Of a stretch of DNA of 64,000 bases, positions 1-12,176 are shown piece by piece. The notes below the pieces were generated by a model. That model did not search any database and was not told the DNA's origin. It was given only the letters and a program-made list of their open reading frames with translations. Source of the DNA: Capsicum annuum (taxonomy: Eukaryota; Streptophyta; Magnoliopsida; Solanales; Solanaceae); contig NC_061114.1 of NCBI RefSeq assembly GCF_002878395.1, positions 169,386,617 through 169,450,616 of the forward strand, in the 5' to 3' direction. Each line of letters begins with the position of its first letter. The first letter of the stretch is position 1. The translations under genes and the position numbers were made by a program.

Positions 1-1073
1 CGTCTCAAAATTCATACTTGATAATGCAAACATTCATAAGTCATCTTAAAATCTGGAAACTTCATCGCTATGCATGGAATTATAATCATAATCATGTAAT
101 TCAACTTTTAAATCATGGAAAATCTAATGATCTTGCAAATAATGATAATGGGTATAAACCCTAACTTAAAATTCATATGAAATCATATATTTTATCATAA
201 ATTTGTATTTAAAATAAAGTTTTGGGCACAAGGATGAAAGAATTATCCTTGTTCAAACCCCACATACCTAAATCGATGATCTTTGATGAGGAACTCGAAT
301 CTTGGATTCCTATTGATGTTTTGGAGATGGCTTCTTAGTGCTCTTGTATTGAGAATTCTAAATCTTGAATTTCCTTGGAAAATTAATGGGGGAATTTTGA
401 ATTTCTTGGGGAGGAAGTTGATGAACTAGGATTTTTTTTTTTGAGAGAAAAGTAATGAAATAAGCATAAAGTTCCTTATAATTTGATTAATGAAGTGTTT
501 TGGGAAGATTTGGGGCCCTGGGGATTGACCAGAATGCCCCTATTAAACTCCAAATCAGAACTGCAAAACAACCTAAAAATACTGACTTTTGGCTTTCGCA
601 CGATGTGCCACAATCACACCAAGCCACTGGAAAATATCAAATAGGAACTGGGCAGACTCCGCAATACGGGGTAATCGTGGTGCCCCTTTGCAATATAATT
701 TTGGCACATGGCACGATGCACTATTATCGCGTTGGACCTCTAGAAATTGATCAACAGGGAATTGGCCCTCTCCACGATGAACCAATATCATAGAGGGCCA
801 CTGTAAAATGACAATTGGGATTTTACACTGCTCCGCGACGCGCTAAGGGTCCAAATGACGATGTTTTATGACTAGAACTTAAAATAGTCATAAATTCTTA
901 CCCGGTTATATGATTTAGACGAACCTTATATCGTTGGGAAGATAATTCAATTTCCCACATCATGAAAAGTTCAAATCTAAATAATTCTACACAAAATAAA
1001 CATCATTTATCTTAGAGCTATTCCTTAACATTCTAGGGACGGATTCTAGCTAGAAAAGGTACGGGGTATTACA
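1..1073 (-). mobile_element. Partial Ty3/gypsy LTR, inverted
   Basis: Read on the minus strand this begins with TGTAATACCCCG at 1073 and matches, diverged but collinear, the LTR of the Tekay-type element at 12915. Shared stretches include the segment around the GCGCGTCGCGGAGC motif and the preceding 'cataaaaca' block (about 825-890 here). The rest of the LTR and any internal region lie left of the window. Short reading frames at 500-793 and 573-791 fall inside this LTR and have no protein-like features. Seen: homology to the second LTR family member. Inferred: an element extending off the left edge, or a solo LTR. Confidence 0.7.
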
Positions 1074-3301
1074 TTATGTGTCTTGAACTTATATTTAAGT
1101 GTGGTTAATATATAACACCAACAGTGAGGATAAATATATAACTCTCTTGTTCACATGCTACTGATGTATATCGGTGTTATTACACGTGTGTTTATTCATG
1201 TACAATTTTTAAATTTGTGTACACATATTTTAATTCATTTATGGATTGTCTTTTCCACTTCACAAATCTTTCTTTGCCTTTCATTTTTACTGAGAGAGGA
1301 TATTCGTTTTATATTATTTTCACTCAAGTTTACTTGTGTAAATAATTTCTTATTATACATTGGATTATCATCTCTCTTTTTCTTTTTCTTGTTACTCTCT
1401 TGCTTTGTAAATTATGATCAATAACGCGATGAAGAATTGAAAACCTATCTTCTTTGAAAGATGAATCAGACATATATTTATTGTGCTAGAAAAATATTAT
1501 ATCTTGACTTGGTTGGTTAGATGGGGTTATGAGAAGTGGAGAAAAATATTTTATTTTTGACATCTTTTCTGTTTCATAAGACTAATCGATGCATACAACC
1601 ATGTCAGTTTCTCTGGAAACCGCTTTGGATTTGTCTGAGAAAAGTCAAATCTAAGCCTACTCCAAAATCAACATCAACAATAACAACATAAATAACAAAA
1701 TATTTATTCAGTATATTCTGAGCTGATATTTAATGAATATTTCACTGAGATGATCATGATATATTACTTAACTCTGTATAGAATAACAAAATCTGTACCA
1801 AAATATTTTACTCTTTGTCTAAAAGCCTCATCTATTGCTGAATTACTTTGCGTTGTAATACTTAATTTCCTTATTGGTGAAGTTCTTCTCTGTCTCATCA
1901 GGCTAATTGATGTTTACAACCATGACTGATTTTCTTTAAAGCTTTTGAGTTTTCTCTAAGATCACTACAATATATATCAGCTGAAGATATCTATAATTGA
2001 GAGATTTTGTTGTATTTTTAATTCTTTTGATGTCGTTGATCTCCCAAATCTTTCATTTTTGATGTTTTAACTTCTATTCCTTAGAACTTTAATTTGCTTT
2101 TTGGCATTTTATGTAGTCTAAAAAGTTTACTTATTTTGCATTATTTTAGTTTCATTTGTGTTTTTTTGTGTAATCCTCAAGAAATTATTGCATAATTTGT
2201 TTATGCATATTTTTTGTGAATTGAACTTATTATGAAAATTTGGTTTATGAAAGTGAATGCATCAGTAGAAATTCATAACAAATGAATATTGTATTTGAGT
2301 ATTTGATGCTTGATATTGAAATTAACTTTTTCCCTAATGCATTATTAGATGTACTTTCAAACTAGGATACCAAGAGTATTTGTACCCCCACAATACGTCC
2401 CTCACTTTCAGATTTTATCAAGCAACGATCATACTCCCTAAGCATGTTTTTACATATGTAGCTGTCATTAACTTAATGTTACCTTATTTTTGAAAAAAAA
2501 AAAGGTATCCGACTCATATTAGTTTGTGAAGAGTAGTCAGAAAAACTGTCTATATATAAAATATGTTGGAGATAGTGTTGTCATATTTTGCCTAATTTTT
2601 TCCTTATTTTTTTGTGATTGACTTGGTCTGTAGAAATCTATGGCTTCTCTTTGAATAAATGCTCATTATCAGGGCTTTTTTGTGGGAAAATGTCAAGCAT
2701 TATATTTCTAATTTTGGATGGAGTTTTGTATTGTTTTCCTGTTTACAAGATACAAAATTTGAAGTTTTTATGAAGCTATTTTCTCTTCAATGTGGAATTA
2801 TACTAATTTTATGCTTTTGACATTTAATTTAGTTATCAACATCTCTTCTTAAGTGTCCTCCTTTTAAGGCATCAATCTACTGCTAAACTACTGTCATACA
2901 CCAACATATTATGTAGGACATCTCTTTATTCCATTAGTGAGACTAAAAGTTCTTTTCTATTACGAAGAGGACGATCTTACTAGCTGCAGCTTCAGTACTT
3001 AAAATCTTAGTATCATCACCAATTATACCTGCTAAAATTGGAAGCTTGACCAGATTGCTAACTTACCTCTCACTTCAATGGTCCAGGTACATTCCTTAAA
3101 CAAATGCAGTTGAGTTTCTATAACTCCGTCCTCCCATAGATAGCATGTACTATCTATTTATTCCAAGCTTTGTAGCCCGGTACAAAATCTCTTAGAGATG
3201 ATTTTTTAAACTTTCTAAATTGTCTTATTGATTTGGCATTTGCATTTGTATTACCAAATAATAATTCATAGTATTGTAGTGTTTATTTGGATTACCAGTT
3301 G
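1074..3301. other. AT-rich intergenic DNA, no gene seen
   Basis: No coding exon or transposon end can be supported here. A weak direct repeat of about 45 bp occurs at about 1569-1612 and 1891-1935 (tctgt-tcat-ag-ctaat-gatg core), suggesting an old local duplication. The small reading frame at 1155-1424 is low-complexity and hydrophobic by base composition only. Confidence 0.4.
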
Positions 3302-3988
3302 TAGCAGAGCAGGAGTAGCAATTTCAGTCTATGTTTGTGAAAGAAGTCCATTTAACCCATATTTATTGAGTTGGGTCACTCATATTTCAATTAGGTAAAT
3401 ATAGACTTCAACTCATTTTAAAAGCCCATACAAATATGAACAAAATGGGTAAAATATGGGTATCCATTTATACATAGAGATCACCCACTTACGCTTAAAA
3501 TTTTATTTTTTTCGTTTTCCAATTTTTTTCTTATCTTTCTTTTTTCCTTTTTCATTTTTTTCATTTTTTTCCTTTTCATTTTTTACTCGTCTCTTATATT
3601 TTTTTTTTACTTTCTCATTTTTTTATCTCTTTTTTTCTGTTTCTTTGCATTCTTTTTTTTATCTTCGTTTTTCCCTTTTTCATTCTTGTTTCGTCATTTT
3701 TCTTCTTGTTTGTATTTTTTCTCATCTTTTTTGTTGTCATAGCATTTTATATTTTATATTTTATATTTTTTTTACTTTAGATTTATTTGTACTTACTATG
3801 TATTTTAAATAATTTTTTATTTTATTTAAAAAGTTTAGTCATAAATATGTACAATTTATCATTTGTATTTATATACAAACAAGTATATGGATTAATTATA
3901 TTTTCTTGAGACCTACATGGGCTAGCAAACATAAGCTACTAATTATTATCCCATTTAACCTAAATTTTAATTAATTACAATTCATAAC

Positions 3989-4172
3989 TAGGGCTAGGCA
4001 TAAAATACCAAAAACTGAATTACCGAATCGAACCAAATAATTTGGTAATTGGTATTCGGTAATTCAGTATTTGGTACAGTATTTGAGAGTAAAATTTTAA
4101 TATTTTGGTATTCGGGATTGGGTTTGGTAAAAGATATTAAAACCGTTTGGTATTTGGTATTTACCGAATATC

Positions 4173-4217
<45 letters not shown>

Positions 4218-4552
4218 CAATATGTCTAACCAACTTAATAGACAATAGTATTAGTCAATCCCAAAGAATCTCTTGGACCTTGGTAATATATTCGTAAAAA
4301 TCAACAAAAAGAATACTAAATAAGGTTTCTATTAAATATACTCTTTGAAGTGTAAACGTACATTTGGACATTTTCAACTTTAATATGGTATTATCAAAAA
4401 CCTACCGAACCAAAGTTTAATTCACCGATTATCGAATTACCGAATCGATGTTTATAAGTATGGTATGTGGAATCTACTATCAAATACCGATTACCGAATT
4501 ACGAAATTCGGAATTTAAAAATACCGAATCGAATACCGAATGCTCACCCCTA
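3989..4552. mobile_element. hAT-type MITE, 564 bp
   Basis: The inverted ends TAGGGCTAGGCAT and TAGGGGTGAGCAT differ at three positions. They are flanked by an 8-bp target duplication TTCATAAC (3981-3988) and TTCATAGC (4553-4560), with one mismatch. The interior is full of short inverted and direct runs of the type taccgaat/attcggta, a known style of plant hAT MITEs. It has no coding capacity. It sits between the two copies of the T-rich duplication. Confidence 0.78.
4177..4214. repeat. (TA)n microsatellite
   Basis: An uninterrupted TA run inside the hAT MITE. Similar runs occur at 12147-12171, 45717-45750, 47310-47342 and 47518-47542. Confidence 0.95.
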
Positions 4553-5510
4553 TTCATAGCATCTCTTACCAATTAAATACAATTCATAGTCTTTCTCCTT
4601 TATTTTCTCTCCTTTCTATCTTTTATTTATCATTTGCTTTTTTTCTATTCCAATTTTTTTTCTTTTCTTTTTTTCCTTTCTTTTTTCCTTTAATTTAGTT
4701 TTTTTCATTTTTTTCTTTTTATTTATTTTTTTCTTTTTATATTTTTAGTTTCTTATATTTTCTTTTTTTTTTCTCAATTTTTTCATCGATTTTATTTTCT
4801 AACATTTTTATTTCTTTTTTCTTTGCATTCTTTCTTTTTTGTATTTTTTCCCCTTTTTCATTCTTGTTTCGTCATTTTTATCATTTTCTTTCTTTATGTA
4901 TTTTTTTTCTCATCTTTTTTGTTGTCATTGCATTTTATATTTTATATACTTTATATTTATTTGTATCATATTATATATTTTAAATAAATTTATTATTTAT
5001 ATTTAAATAGCTTAGGCATGAATATGTACAATTTATTATTTGTATTTATATTCAGACAAGTTTGAAGTATAAAAAATAAATACAAATAAAGTTGTATTAA
5101 CGAATAGAAAATTATAAATGTTGGTCAAATACAAATACAATAAGCGGTTATGGTATTTTGGTTATCGTTAAAAATTTATAAATGAAAAAAGAAAAGGAAA
5201 AAAATAAAAATAGAAAAACAATTAAAAAATAAAAGAAAGAGAAGTAGATGTTAGAGATAGAAGAGAGAGAAAAAAGCGTGAAGGAAGAATTGAAGGAAAA
5301 AATAAAAGAATACAAAAAAAATCAAAATGAAAAAGGGAGAAAAGGAAAAAGAAAAAAAAATAACGGTGAATACAAATACACTGAGTGATTATAATATTTC
5401 AGTCATCATCCATAATTTATACTCGACTTAGCATGTTCTTCGAAAATATAAAAAATATAAAACAAAAAATACAACCAAAAAAGAAAAAAAATGAGAAAGA
5501 AAGAAGTAAA

Positions 5511-5729
5511 TGTTATAAATGTACCATATATAGTGAATGTCTACTTTACCATATATAGTCCTACTTTACCATATATTGTGTATGTCTATTTATGAAAAAG
5601 TTACAAACCCCAAGGTTAGTTTTTTTTAAAGGGGTTTTCCCTCATTGTAATTCATCCCTCAAGAGAAATAATAATTACTCTCTTTATTCTCTCTACTCTT
5701 CTTCTTTATTCTTTAGTTATTTCATAACA
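5511..5729 (+). mobile_element. 5' LTR of copia-1
   Basis: Starts TGTTATAAATG and ends TTTCATAACA. Short direct repeats of 'taccatatat' (5522-5580) lie in the U3 part. The next bases, CGTTATCAGCACGAG, occupy the primer-binding position and are shared with copia-2 (51169 onward, TGTTATCAGCACGAG) and copia-3 (58045-58059 on the minus strand). Confidence 0.75.
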
Positions 5730-5781
5730 CGTTATCAGCACGAGACTCTACTGTCTCAAATTTAAAGGCTAAGGCTAAGAT

Positions 5782-6498
5782 ATGGATAATTTTCAAAATA
5801 AGCTGTCAAATTGTGAAGATATTTGTTTGATTGATTCTATCACTACACATACGATATTCAAAGACAATAAATATTTCTCTCATCTAAACATGGGCAAGAT
5901 TAATGTTACTATAATTTCTGGCAGTGCTAATTTGATTGAAGGCTTCAGAAAAGTCATTATAATCTTGCCCAAGGAAACTAAACTCATCATAAATAATGTC
6001 ATGTTTTCTCCTAAGTCTCGGAGAAACTTGATGAGTTTTAAAGATATTCGTGAAAATGGTTATCATATTAAGACAATTGATGAGATGAATCTTGAATATC
6101 TTGGTATCACCAAGAATGTCTCTGGGCAGACATGTGTTATAGAAAAGTTTCCTGCTTTATCTTCTAGCTTGTATTGGACAAAGATTTGTGTAATTGAGGC
6201 ACATTCTATAGTAAACTGGCAGTTTACTAATTCCAATACTTTCGTACTTTGGCATGATCATCTGGGACATCCTGGATCTATAATGATGAGACGAATCATA
6301 AAAAACTCAAATGGACATCCATTAAAGAACTTGAAGGTTCTTTCGAATGGTGAATTTTCATGCAATGCTTGTGATCAAGGCGAGCTGATTATGAGGACAT
6401 CTCCAACAAAAGTTAGAATTGAGTCCTCCGCATACAAGAGGATATTTGTGGACCTATTCACCCACCTAGTAGGTCATTTAGATACTTTATGGTCCTAA
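5782..6498 (+). pseudogene. Copia protease and GAG-pre-integrase remnant
   Basis: The 238-residue frame holds an aspartic-protease-like DSITTHTI motif near residue 18 (family consensus D-S/T-G/A-x-T). The zinc-binding HHCC region of the integrase follows (WHDHLGHPG near residue 157, then CNACDQGE near 197). The gag segment that normally precedes it is absent. The frame ends at a stop just where the integrase core should continue, and the core resumes in another frame at 6489. Recognised by family motifs; non-functional. Confidence 0.8.
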
Positions 6499-7076
6499 TA
6501 GATGCTTCTTCTAGATGGTCTCATATGTGCATATTGTCATCTCATAACTTGGCATTCGCAAAATTATTGGCACAAATAATACGATTACGGGCACAGTTTC
6601 CTAATAATCAGATCAAATCTATTTGCCTTAATAATGCTGCAGAATTTTCATCCCAATCATTTAATGAATATTGCTTATCGATTGAAATAAGAGTAGAACA
6701 TCCTGTATCTTATGTTCACACTCAAAATGGCCTTACTGAGTCATTAATTAAACGTCTGCAGTTGATAGTAAGACCATTGCTTATGAAAACTAAGTTGCCC
6801 ACTTCTGCTTGGAGTCATGCAATTTTGCATGCTGCAACACTTGTTCATCTTAGTCCGATAAATTATCATAGATTTTCTCCGTTGCAATTGGTTTTGGGTC
6901 AAGAGCCTAATATATCTCATTTGAAAACTTTTGAGTGCGGTGTATATATGTCTATAGCACTACCAAATCGCACCAAGATGGGCCACCAAAGAAGGTTAGA
7001 AATTTATGTTAGGTTTGAATCACCCTTCATTATTCGCTATCTTGAACCATTAACGGGACATATGTTCATTGCTTGA
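6489..7076 (+). pseudogene. Copia integrase core remnant
   Basis: The frame matches the Copia integrase catalytic core. It contains the segment before the second catalytic Asp (ICLNNAAEFSSQ, where family members have LDNAGEF, so the Asp is replaced by Asn). The catalytic Glu region NGLTESLIKRLQ is retained. The downstream part GHQRRLEIYVRFES corresponds to the usual G-Y-D-SPSIIRYLEP region. The first part is joined by a frameshift to the protease frame ending at 6498. A stop at 7074 ends the frame before the linker to reverse transcriptase. Confidence 0.8.
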
Positions 7077-7379
7077 TTTGCAGATTATCGATTTGATGAG
7101 ATAGTTTTTCCAAAATTCGGGGGAGAAGATAGTGACATCAAAAGAGAAATTTTGTGATAAAATCCATCACTATCTCATCTTGATCCACGTGCTTCTATTT
7201 GTGAGCAAGAAGTACAAAAGATTATTCATCTGTAGAAAATTGCAAATCAAATGTCAGATGCATTTACAGATTTGAAAAGAATCACTAAATCACATATTCC
7301 TGCAGAGAATATCCCAATTTGAATTGATGTCCCTAAAGGACCATCCACTAGTGTCATAGCTAATGAATCGAAAGCACGC

Positions 7380-7586
7380 TTGAAGCATGGTAGACCATTA
7401 GGTTCTAAGGATCGAAATTCTATAAAAATAAAAATAAATGGTCAAGATGACACTACGAAAGATCCACATATGGAAGTTCAAGATTTGAGCAATGTTGATA
7501 TCCCTGAAGGAATCAATAAGCCTGAGACTCAAGAAAATGAGGAACTATCCATAAATTTAAGTGATGTTGGAACTAGTTTGAATTGA
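7380..7586 (+). pseudogene. Copia integrase-RT linker remnant
   Basis: A short frame starting with a GRPLGSKDRNS motif, typical of the poorly conserved Copia region between integrase and reverse transcriptase. It is flanked by stops on both sides. Confidence 0.55.
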
Positions 7587-7598
7587 TCTGAAATAATA

Positions 7599-8429
7599 GT
7601 GGATTATGTCTTTGCAAATAATATTGCATCACAAATTATGCAAGATAGTGAGGATATTGAACCTCGATCTGTCACAGAATGTCGACAAAGAAATGACTGG
7701 CCAAAATGGCAAGAATCAATTCAGTTTGAATTGAATGCACTTGACAAAAATAAAGTTTTTAGACCTATAGCTCAAACACCTAATGGTGTTAAGCCTGTTG
7801 GCTATAAATGAGTCTTTGTGCAAAAAAGAAATGAGAAAAATAAAATACAAAGGTATAAGGCACGTCTTTTTACATAAGGTTTTTCACAACAGGCTGGTGT
7901 CGATTATGATGAGACATATTCACCAGTTATGGATGCAATAACATTGCGTTATCTTATTAGTTTCACTATCTATGAGCGACTTGAAATGCATTTAATGGAT
8001 GTGGTAATAGCCTATCTATATGGATCACTCGATAATGAGATATACATGAAAATTTTCGAAGGATTTAAAATGCCGAAAGCATATAGTTCAAAACCTCGAG
8101 AAATGTATTCCATTATATTGCAAAGATCATCGTATGGTTTGAAGCAATCTGGACGCATATGGTATAACCATCTTAGTGAATATTTATCTATGAAAGGTTA
8201 TACGAGTAATGAAATTTGCCCATGTGTTATTATAAAGAACACAACATCAGAGTTTGTTATATTTGTTGTCTATGTCAATGACATAAACCTTATTGGAACT
8301 CCAATCGAGCTTCAAAAGGCAATTGATTACCTAAAGAAAGAATTTGAGATGAAAGATCTCGGAAAGACAAAATTATGCCTTAGTTTGCAAATTGAGCATT
8401 TGACAAATGGTATCTTTGTCCATATTTGA
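7599..8429 (+). pseudogene. Copia reverse transcriptase remnant, 3' truncated
   Basis: Two frames (7599-7811 and 7929-8429), separated by stops at 7809 and 7876, carry the Copia RT. The first holds the N-terminal RNDWPKWQESIQFELNAL segment. The second holds the AYLYGSLDNEIYM and SLYGLKQSGRIWY-like segments and then the active-site region VVYVNDINLIGT. The family has YVDDL, so here the first catalytic Asp is Asn. The sequence ends at QIEHLTNGIFVHI, leaving no RNase H. Confidence 0.82.
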
Positions 8430-8651
8430 TATGATATAAAAGTTTTAAGTTGATATGATATAGAAGTTTTAAGTTTTTGGCTTTAGAAATTAAAATTGGT
8501 TGGAACTATTTTTACCCAATCCATATTTGACTAAATTCATATATACCCATATTTATATGGACGGATTGCAAACCAAACTATTTTTGCTCGATCCATATTT
8601 AACCTGTCCAAATTCAATCCAATCTGCCTGTTTGCCACCCCTATAGCAGAG

Positions 8652-9917
8652 TAATATTTGATAGCATTTTTCACATTCTATCTATTGCTATTATATATTC
8701 GTGCAATATAATTGAAATGTTATTTAGGATTTGTTTTACACCCTTCTTGCTTGTTCATATGATGAACAACTTATACTGAATTCATTTCTCTGTCTTACAT
8801 CTCAAGTACTGCATAACATATAATACTCTTTTTTCTATTTCTCAGTTAATGCACGGATGCAACTTTGCTACCAATAATTACATGAATTCACATTTTCAGC
8901 TTTGATACTTTTGTACCAACAAATATTATATCAATGTAACACTTTTAGAAACTAGACAAATAAGTAAACTTTACCAACGTAGTAATGTAATCTTTGTTCC
9001 ACATAATATGAAGCATAACGTTATATCATGTAATTATAACATGACATAGCTTACTATTTCACTTACTAATACTACTTTTGTTACATTAAAATTTTGTCAG
9101 TGTATCACATGAGCACTGGCCATCTAATAAATTAAAACAAGAACTGAAGTTGTGTACCAAGGAATCAGTTGTTACATTAATATTTGAAGCTTTCTGTAGA
9201 ATGTGGTAAGGTTTGTAAGATTTGAAGTGGTATACGAAGGAATCAGTGGTTTCAATATAATATGAATTGAATTTGTAGATGAAAAGGAAGAAAAATAAAG
9301 GCAGTTAACAATCGAGGATAAAAAGGGTTGTAGTTGTGTAATACGTAGGATACCGTTGTGCAGTGAATAAATAAGATGTTGAGAAAAGAGTGATAATATA
9401 CCGTGGTAACTTATTGAATTAAAAGAGCTAACTATATAAATTAGGTTATATATTTGCTACCTTAGTTGTACATTATTATATTACAATTACAAATACAACT
9501 TAAAAGGTTAGTTCAAGTACTGACATTTTAATCTATAAAATAAAAGGATTCAACTAAAAAGGAATAGAGGGAGTAAAAAGAATGTAACATATCAGCAATT
9601 TGATTAAAACACAAAATTATAAAGGAACTTAAATTTGAATTTGAATTTTTAAAATCAATTAACATAACAACTATTTTCTTGTTTAAACAAAGCCTTATTT
9701 AATTTGTTTTTGCTTTTTCCGCAATAAGGGGCCAAATAGTAGACCTTGATAAGTTTTCAAACTGAAATTTTTTAAATATAAAACTGAGTTTGATTTTTTA
9801 TGACAGAAGTATTTATATTTATTTATTGAATTTATAGTTTTTTGTTGGTAGTTTATAGAAGTTAAAGTTTTTCAAATATTTTTCATCTTTTTAGCTATTC
9901 TTTCAAACTTAACTATT
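8652..9917. other. AT-rich intergenic DNA, no gene seen
   Basis: No exon, repeat end or RNA gene can be supported. Two short similar phrases containing 'aaggaatcag' (about 9160 and 9237) suggest a small old duplication. Confidence 0.4.
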
Positions 9918-9926
9918 TAAAAACAA

Positions 9927-11192
9927 GGGAGAATACCCATGAAAATATTTAAACTTTGACTGGATTACCAGTTGAGCATACTGAACTTTGCGGGGGTTCT
10001 ATTACCCCCTAGACTTTTTTTTTTGTATTTTAATGGCATATATCAGCCCACTTTGACATGTGTGTGTAATCACGCCTCTTGAGCGCGTGAGAGTGATTAA
10101 AAATGTTAAAAACTTTTTTTTTGTTTAATAACCCTTCAATTTGCTGACTTTTAAAATTTTTATATTTTTTATTTATTTTTCATTCTTTCTCTTCTCTTTC
10201 TTTCTTCAAAACCATAAACACACTCTCAATTCTCACACACTCACTGATATAACTCACCAGCACACACACACGCAAATTGGAAAAAAAATGGAGAGAGTGA
10301 GGGTGATCGGAGATTGGAGAAATTGAGAGATCGTGATAGTAGAGTAAAAAATCAAAAAGGGATTCGAGAAAGAGAGAGACGCGAGAGAGAGGTTCAAAGC
10401 ATAGAAAAACTCCATTGTTGAATTAAAAATAATTTTATCACACATACACACACCAAATGAGTCATTGTCAACAAACTCAATTCAATTACATCAATTTTAC
10501 CCAATTTCAACACACACACCAAATGGGTATTCTCCAATTGTCATTTATTAGGTATTATATCTATTTGTATTTTAACTTAACTACATATGATTACTGTTTG
10601 ATTTGGGATTTGTAATCAATCGGGAAAAAGAGAAAGGATGGGATTCATAGTGAAATTTGCGGAGAACTTGATATTGAGATTAATGGAGGATCTGCGGGAG
10701 AGGAATTGGAAGCTTAGGGAACATGTTTATACAACGAAGGAGAGGACCAAGAAAATATTGGAGATGTGGAGCTTTGATAGGCATAATGCTCAGTTATTTT
10801 GGAACCCACTGTTTGCGATTTGAATAAAATCATTGAAGAGAATTTTCGATTTGAATTTGAAATTTGGGAAAAGATTTTTCTTAATGAACTAAATAAAAGT
10901 AAAATTTCAAGAATGAAGAATCAAGAATTTGGTGAAAATATGATGAAAATTTGTAATGTAGTATTACCAATGTTGTTTGTAGGAGTAATATGGTTGTAAT
11001 AGTGAAAATAATAAAAATGGAGAAGAAAGGGTGCGTGTGTCACACCTTCGGAAGCCAAATCTGGGAATAGAGTTTCAGGGGGGTATTAATTCCACTTTAA
11101 AAAAGTCTAAGGGGTAATAGAACCCCCGCAAAGTTCAGTATGCTCCACTGGAAATTCAGTCAAAGTTCAGGTATTTTCGTGGGTATTATCCC
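9927..11192. mobile_element. Mutator-like element A (candidate Pack-MULE)
   Basis: Terminal inverted repeats of 94 bp (9927-10020 and 11099-11192, about 90% identical by eye, beginning GGGAGAATACCC / GGGATAATACCC) are flanked by a perfect 9-bp duplication TAAAAACAA at 9918-9926 and 11193-11201. Long inverted repeats plus a 9-bp duplication are the signature of Mutator-like elements. No transposase is present. The 1.1-kb interior contains an AC-rich leader-like tract (10215-10275) and a coding-looking segment (10638-10999), so this may be a gene-fragment carrier. Confidence 0.88.
10638..10999 (+). pseudogene. Possible captured coding fragment inside MULE A
   Basis: Two overlapping frames (10638-10823 and 10799-10999) read as one charged, helix-prone polypeptide if a frameshift near 10800 is allowed. 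The first part has MEDLRERNWKLREH. The second continues EPTVCDLNKIIEENFRF and ends with a hydrophobic stretch (VVLPMLFVGVIWL) that could be a C-terminal membrane anchor. I do not recognise the family. Composition is less AT-biased and more protein-like than the flanks. It could equally be a fortuitous frame. Confidence 0.35.
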
Positions 11193-11318
11193 TAAAAACA
11201 ATAAAAAAGAAATTAGAGTAACTGCAATGGATATTTTAATTGATGACATTTGGACGAATTATATGCTAACATTTGGGTGAATGAGAGGGCTACATTCTTT
11301 GTGATTAATAATATATAA

Positions 11319-12140
11319 AAGGCTTTTGATAGACTCTTAAACTTGTTTCAAAATTTCACTTGTATCCCTCAATTTAGACTTGTACCTATCAAACACTTAA
11401 ATTATTCAAAATCTATACCTATCAGGCACAAATGCTGATGTGGCAAGGAAAGTGAATAACACTTTCTTCAGGGCACGTGAATAAAGCATCAAATGACATT
11501 TTATTTTTATTTTAATTAAAAAATTACGTTTAAATTTATTTCATTAATATTATTTCTAATAATAACAACTTTTAATTGAAAAAAAAAAAAACAGCCCCCT
11601 TCCTTCCCCTCCCTCCTCCTCCCCCTTCTTCTCTCAGCTGTCGTCTTCTTCATCTATAATTTTTTTTTAATTCTTAACCATCTTGTTAATACAATTAATA
11701 ATTTTTAATTAAAAGTAATAAAAGAAACGGCCCCCTCCCTCGCCCTCCCCCCTTTCCTCTTAGCCGTTGTTCTTAATCCAAAGTTTATATCTTTTTAGTT
11801 TTTCAATAGCGTGCATTTATCCGGCCAAATTCCTCCGTCACTTCCCTTTTCAAGATGCAGAATAAAATTTCATCAGTAATATAAAGATTAAATTTGGTCA
11901 AAAAGTTTTTTGGTGAAATTTCATTTTTTTGGTAACTTAATATGAATTTAAAATTATTTTCTTTGAAATTATTAAAGATTTCAAACTCTAAAGAATCCAC
12001 AACACAAGAAGAAGAAGAAAATAACAATAAATATAAATTGATGTGTGGGAAAGAAAGGAAGATCAGGGGGATGACACTAAATGCCATTACTGTCCGGCAG
12101 GTATGAAGGGTCGGTGGATGGGGGAACCAGTAGGTGAGTG

Positions 12141-12176
<36 letters not shown>

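Larger units (their letters stand above)
3641..5060. repeat. Duplicated T-rich tract flanking a MITE
   Basis: Segments 3641-3886 and 4819-5060 are collinear copies (both start ttctttgcat, share the Ttgttgtcat block and end near TATAC/TATTC-AGACAAG), about 1178 bp apart. Upstream of each copy lies a pyrimidine-rich tract (3500-3640, 4585-4818). A purine-rich, roughly inverted counterpart lies at 5165-5350 and again at 5440-5510. The long frame at 3456-3812 is only a translation of T-rich low complexity (mostly F, S and L) and is not a gene. Confidence 0.55.
5511..8428 (+). mobile_element. Truncated Ty1/copia element (copia-1)
   Basis: A 5' LTR (5511-5729, TGTTATAAATG...TCATAACA) is followed by the primer-site region CGTTATCAGCACGAG. 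After only about 50 bp the sequence enters protease, so gag is missing. Pol follows in the Copia order protease, integrase, reverse transcriptase, and stops inside the reverse transcriptase near 8428. There is no RNase H and no 3' LTR. The LTR closely resembles that of copia-3 (54888-58316). It carries a TATAAA-like promoter and a run of tct/ctt just before its end. All frames are interrupted, so the element is dead. Confidence 0.85.
3310..8643. mobile_element. Probable hAT-type element, 5.3 kb, with nested insertions
   Basis: The ends are CAGGAGTAGCAA on the left and, inverted, TAGGGGTGGCAA on the right (10 of 12 identical). They are flanked by a perfect 8-bp direct repeat TAGCAGAG at 3302-3309 and 8644-8651. 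An 8-bp duplication with C/TAGGGGTGGCAA-type tips is characteristic of hAT transposons. No hAT transposase is visible. The interior is filled by a duplicated pyrimidine-rich tract, a second hAT MITE (3989-4552) and a Copia fragment (5511-8428). The original element was probably a short non-autonomous copy that grew by later insertions. The caveat is that one 8-bp match plus short inverted ends could be chance. Confidence 0.6.

Noticed and set aside
500..793. 97-residue frame
   Set aside because: Lies inside an inverted gypsy LTR; the overlapping minus frame 573-791 is likewise LTR sequence.
3456..3812. 118-residue frame rich in Phe, Ser and Leu
   Set aside because: It is a translation of T-rich low-complexity DNA that recurs at 4600-4960.
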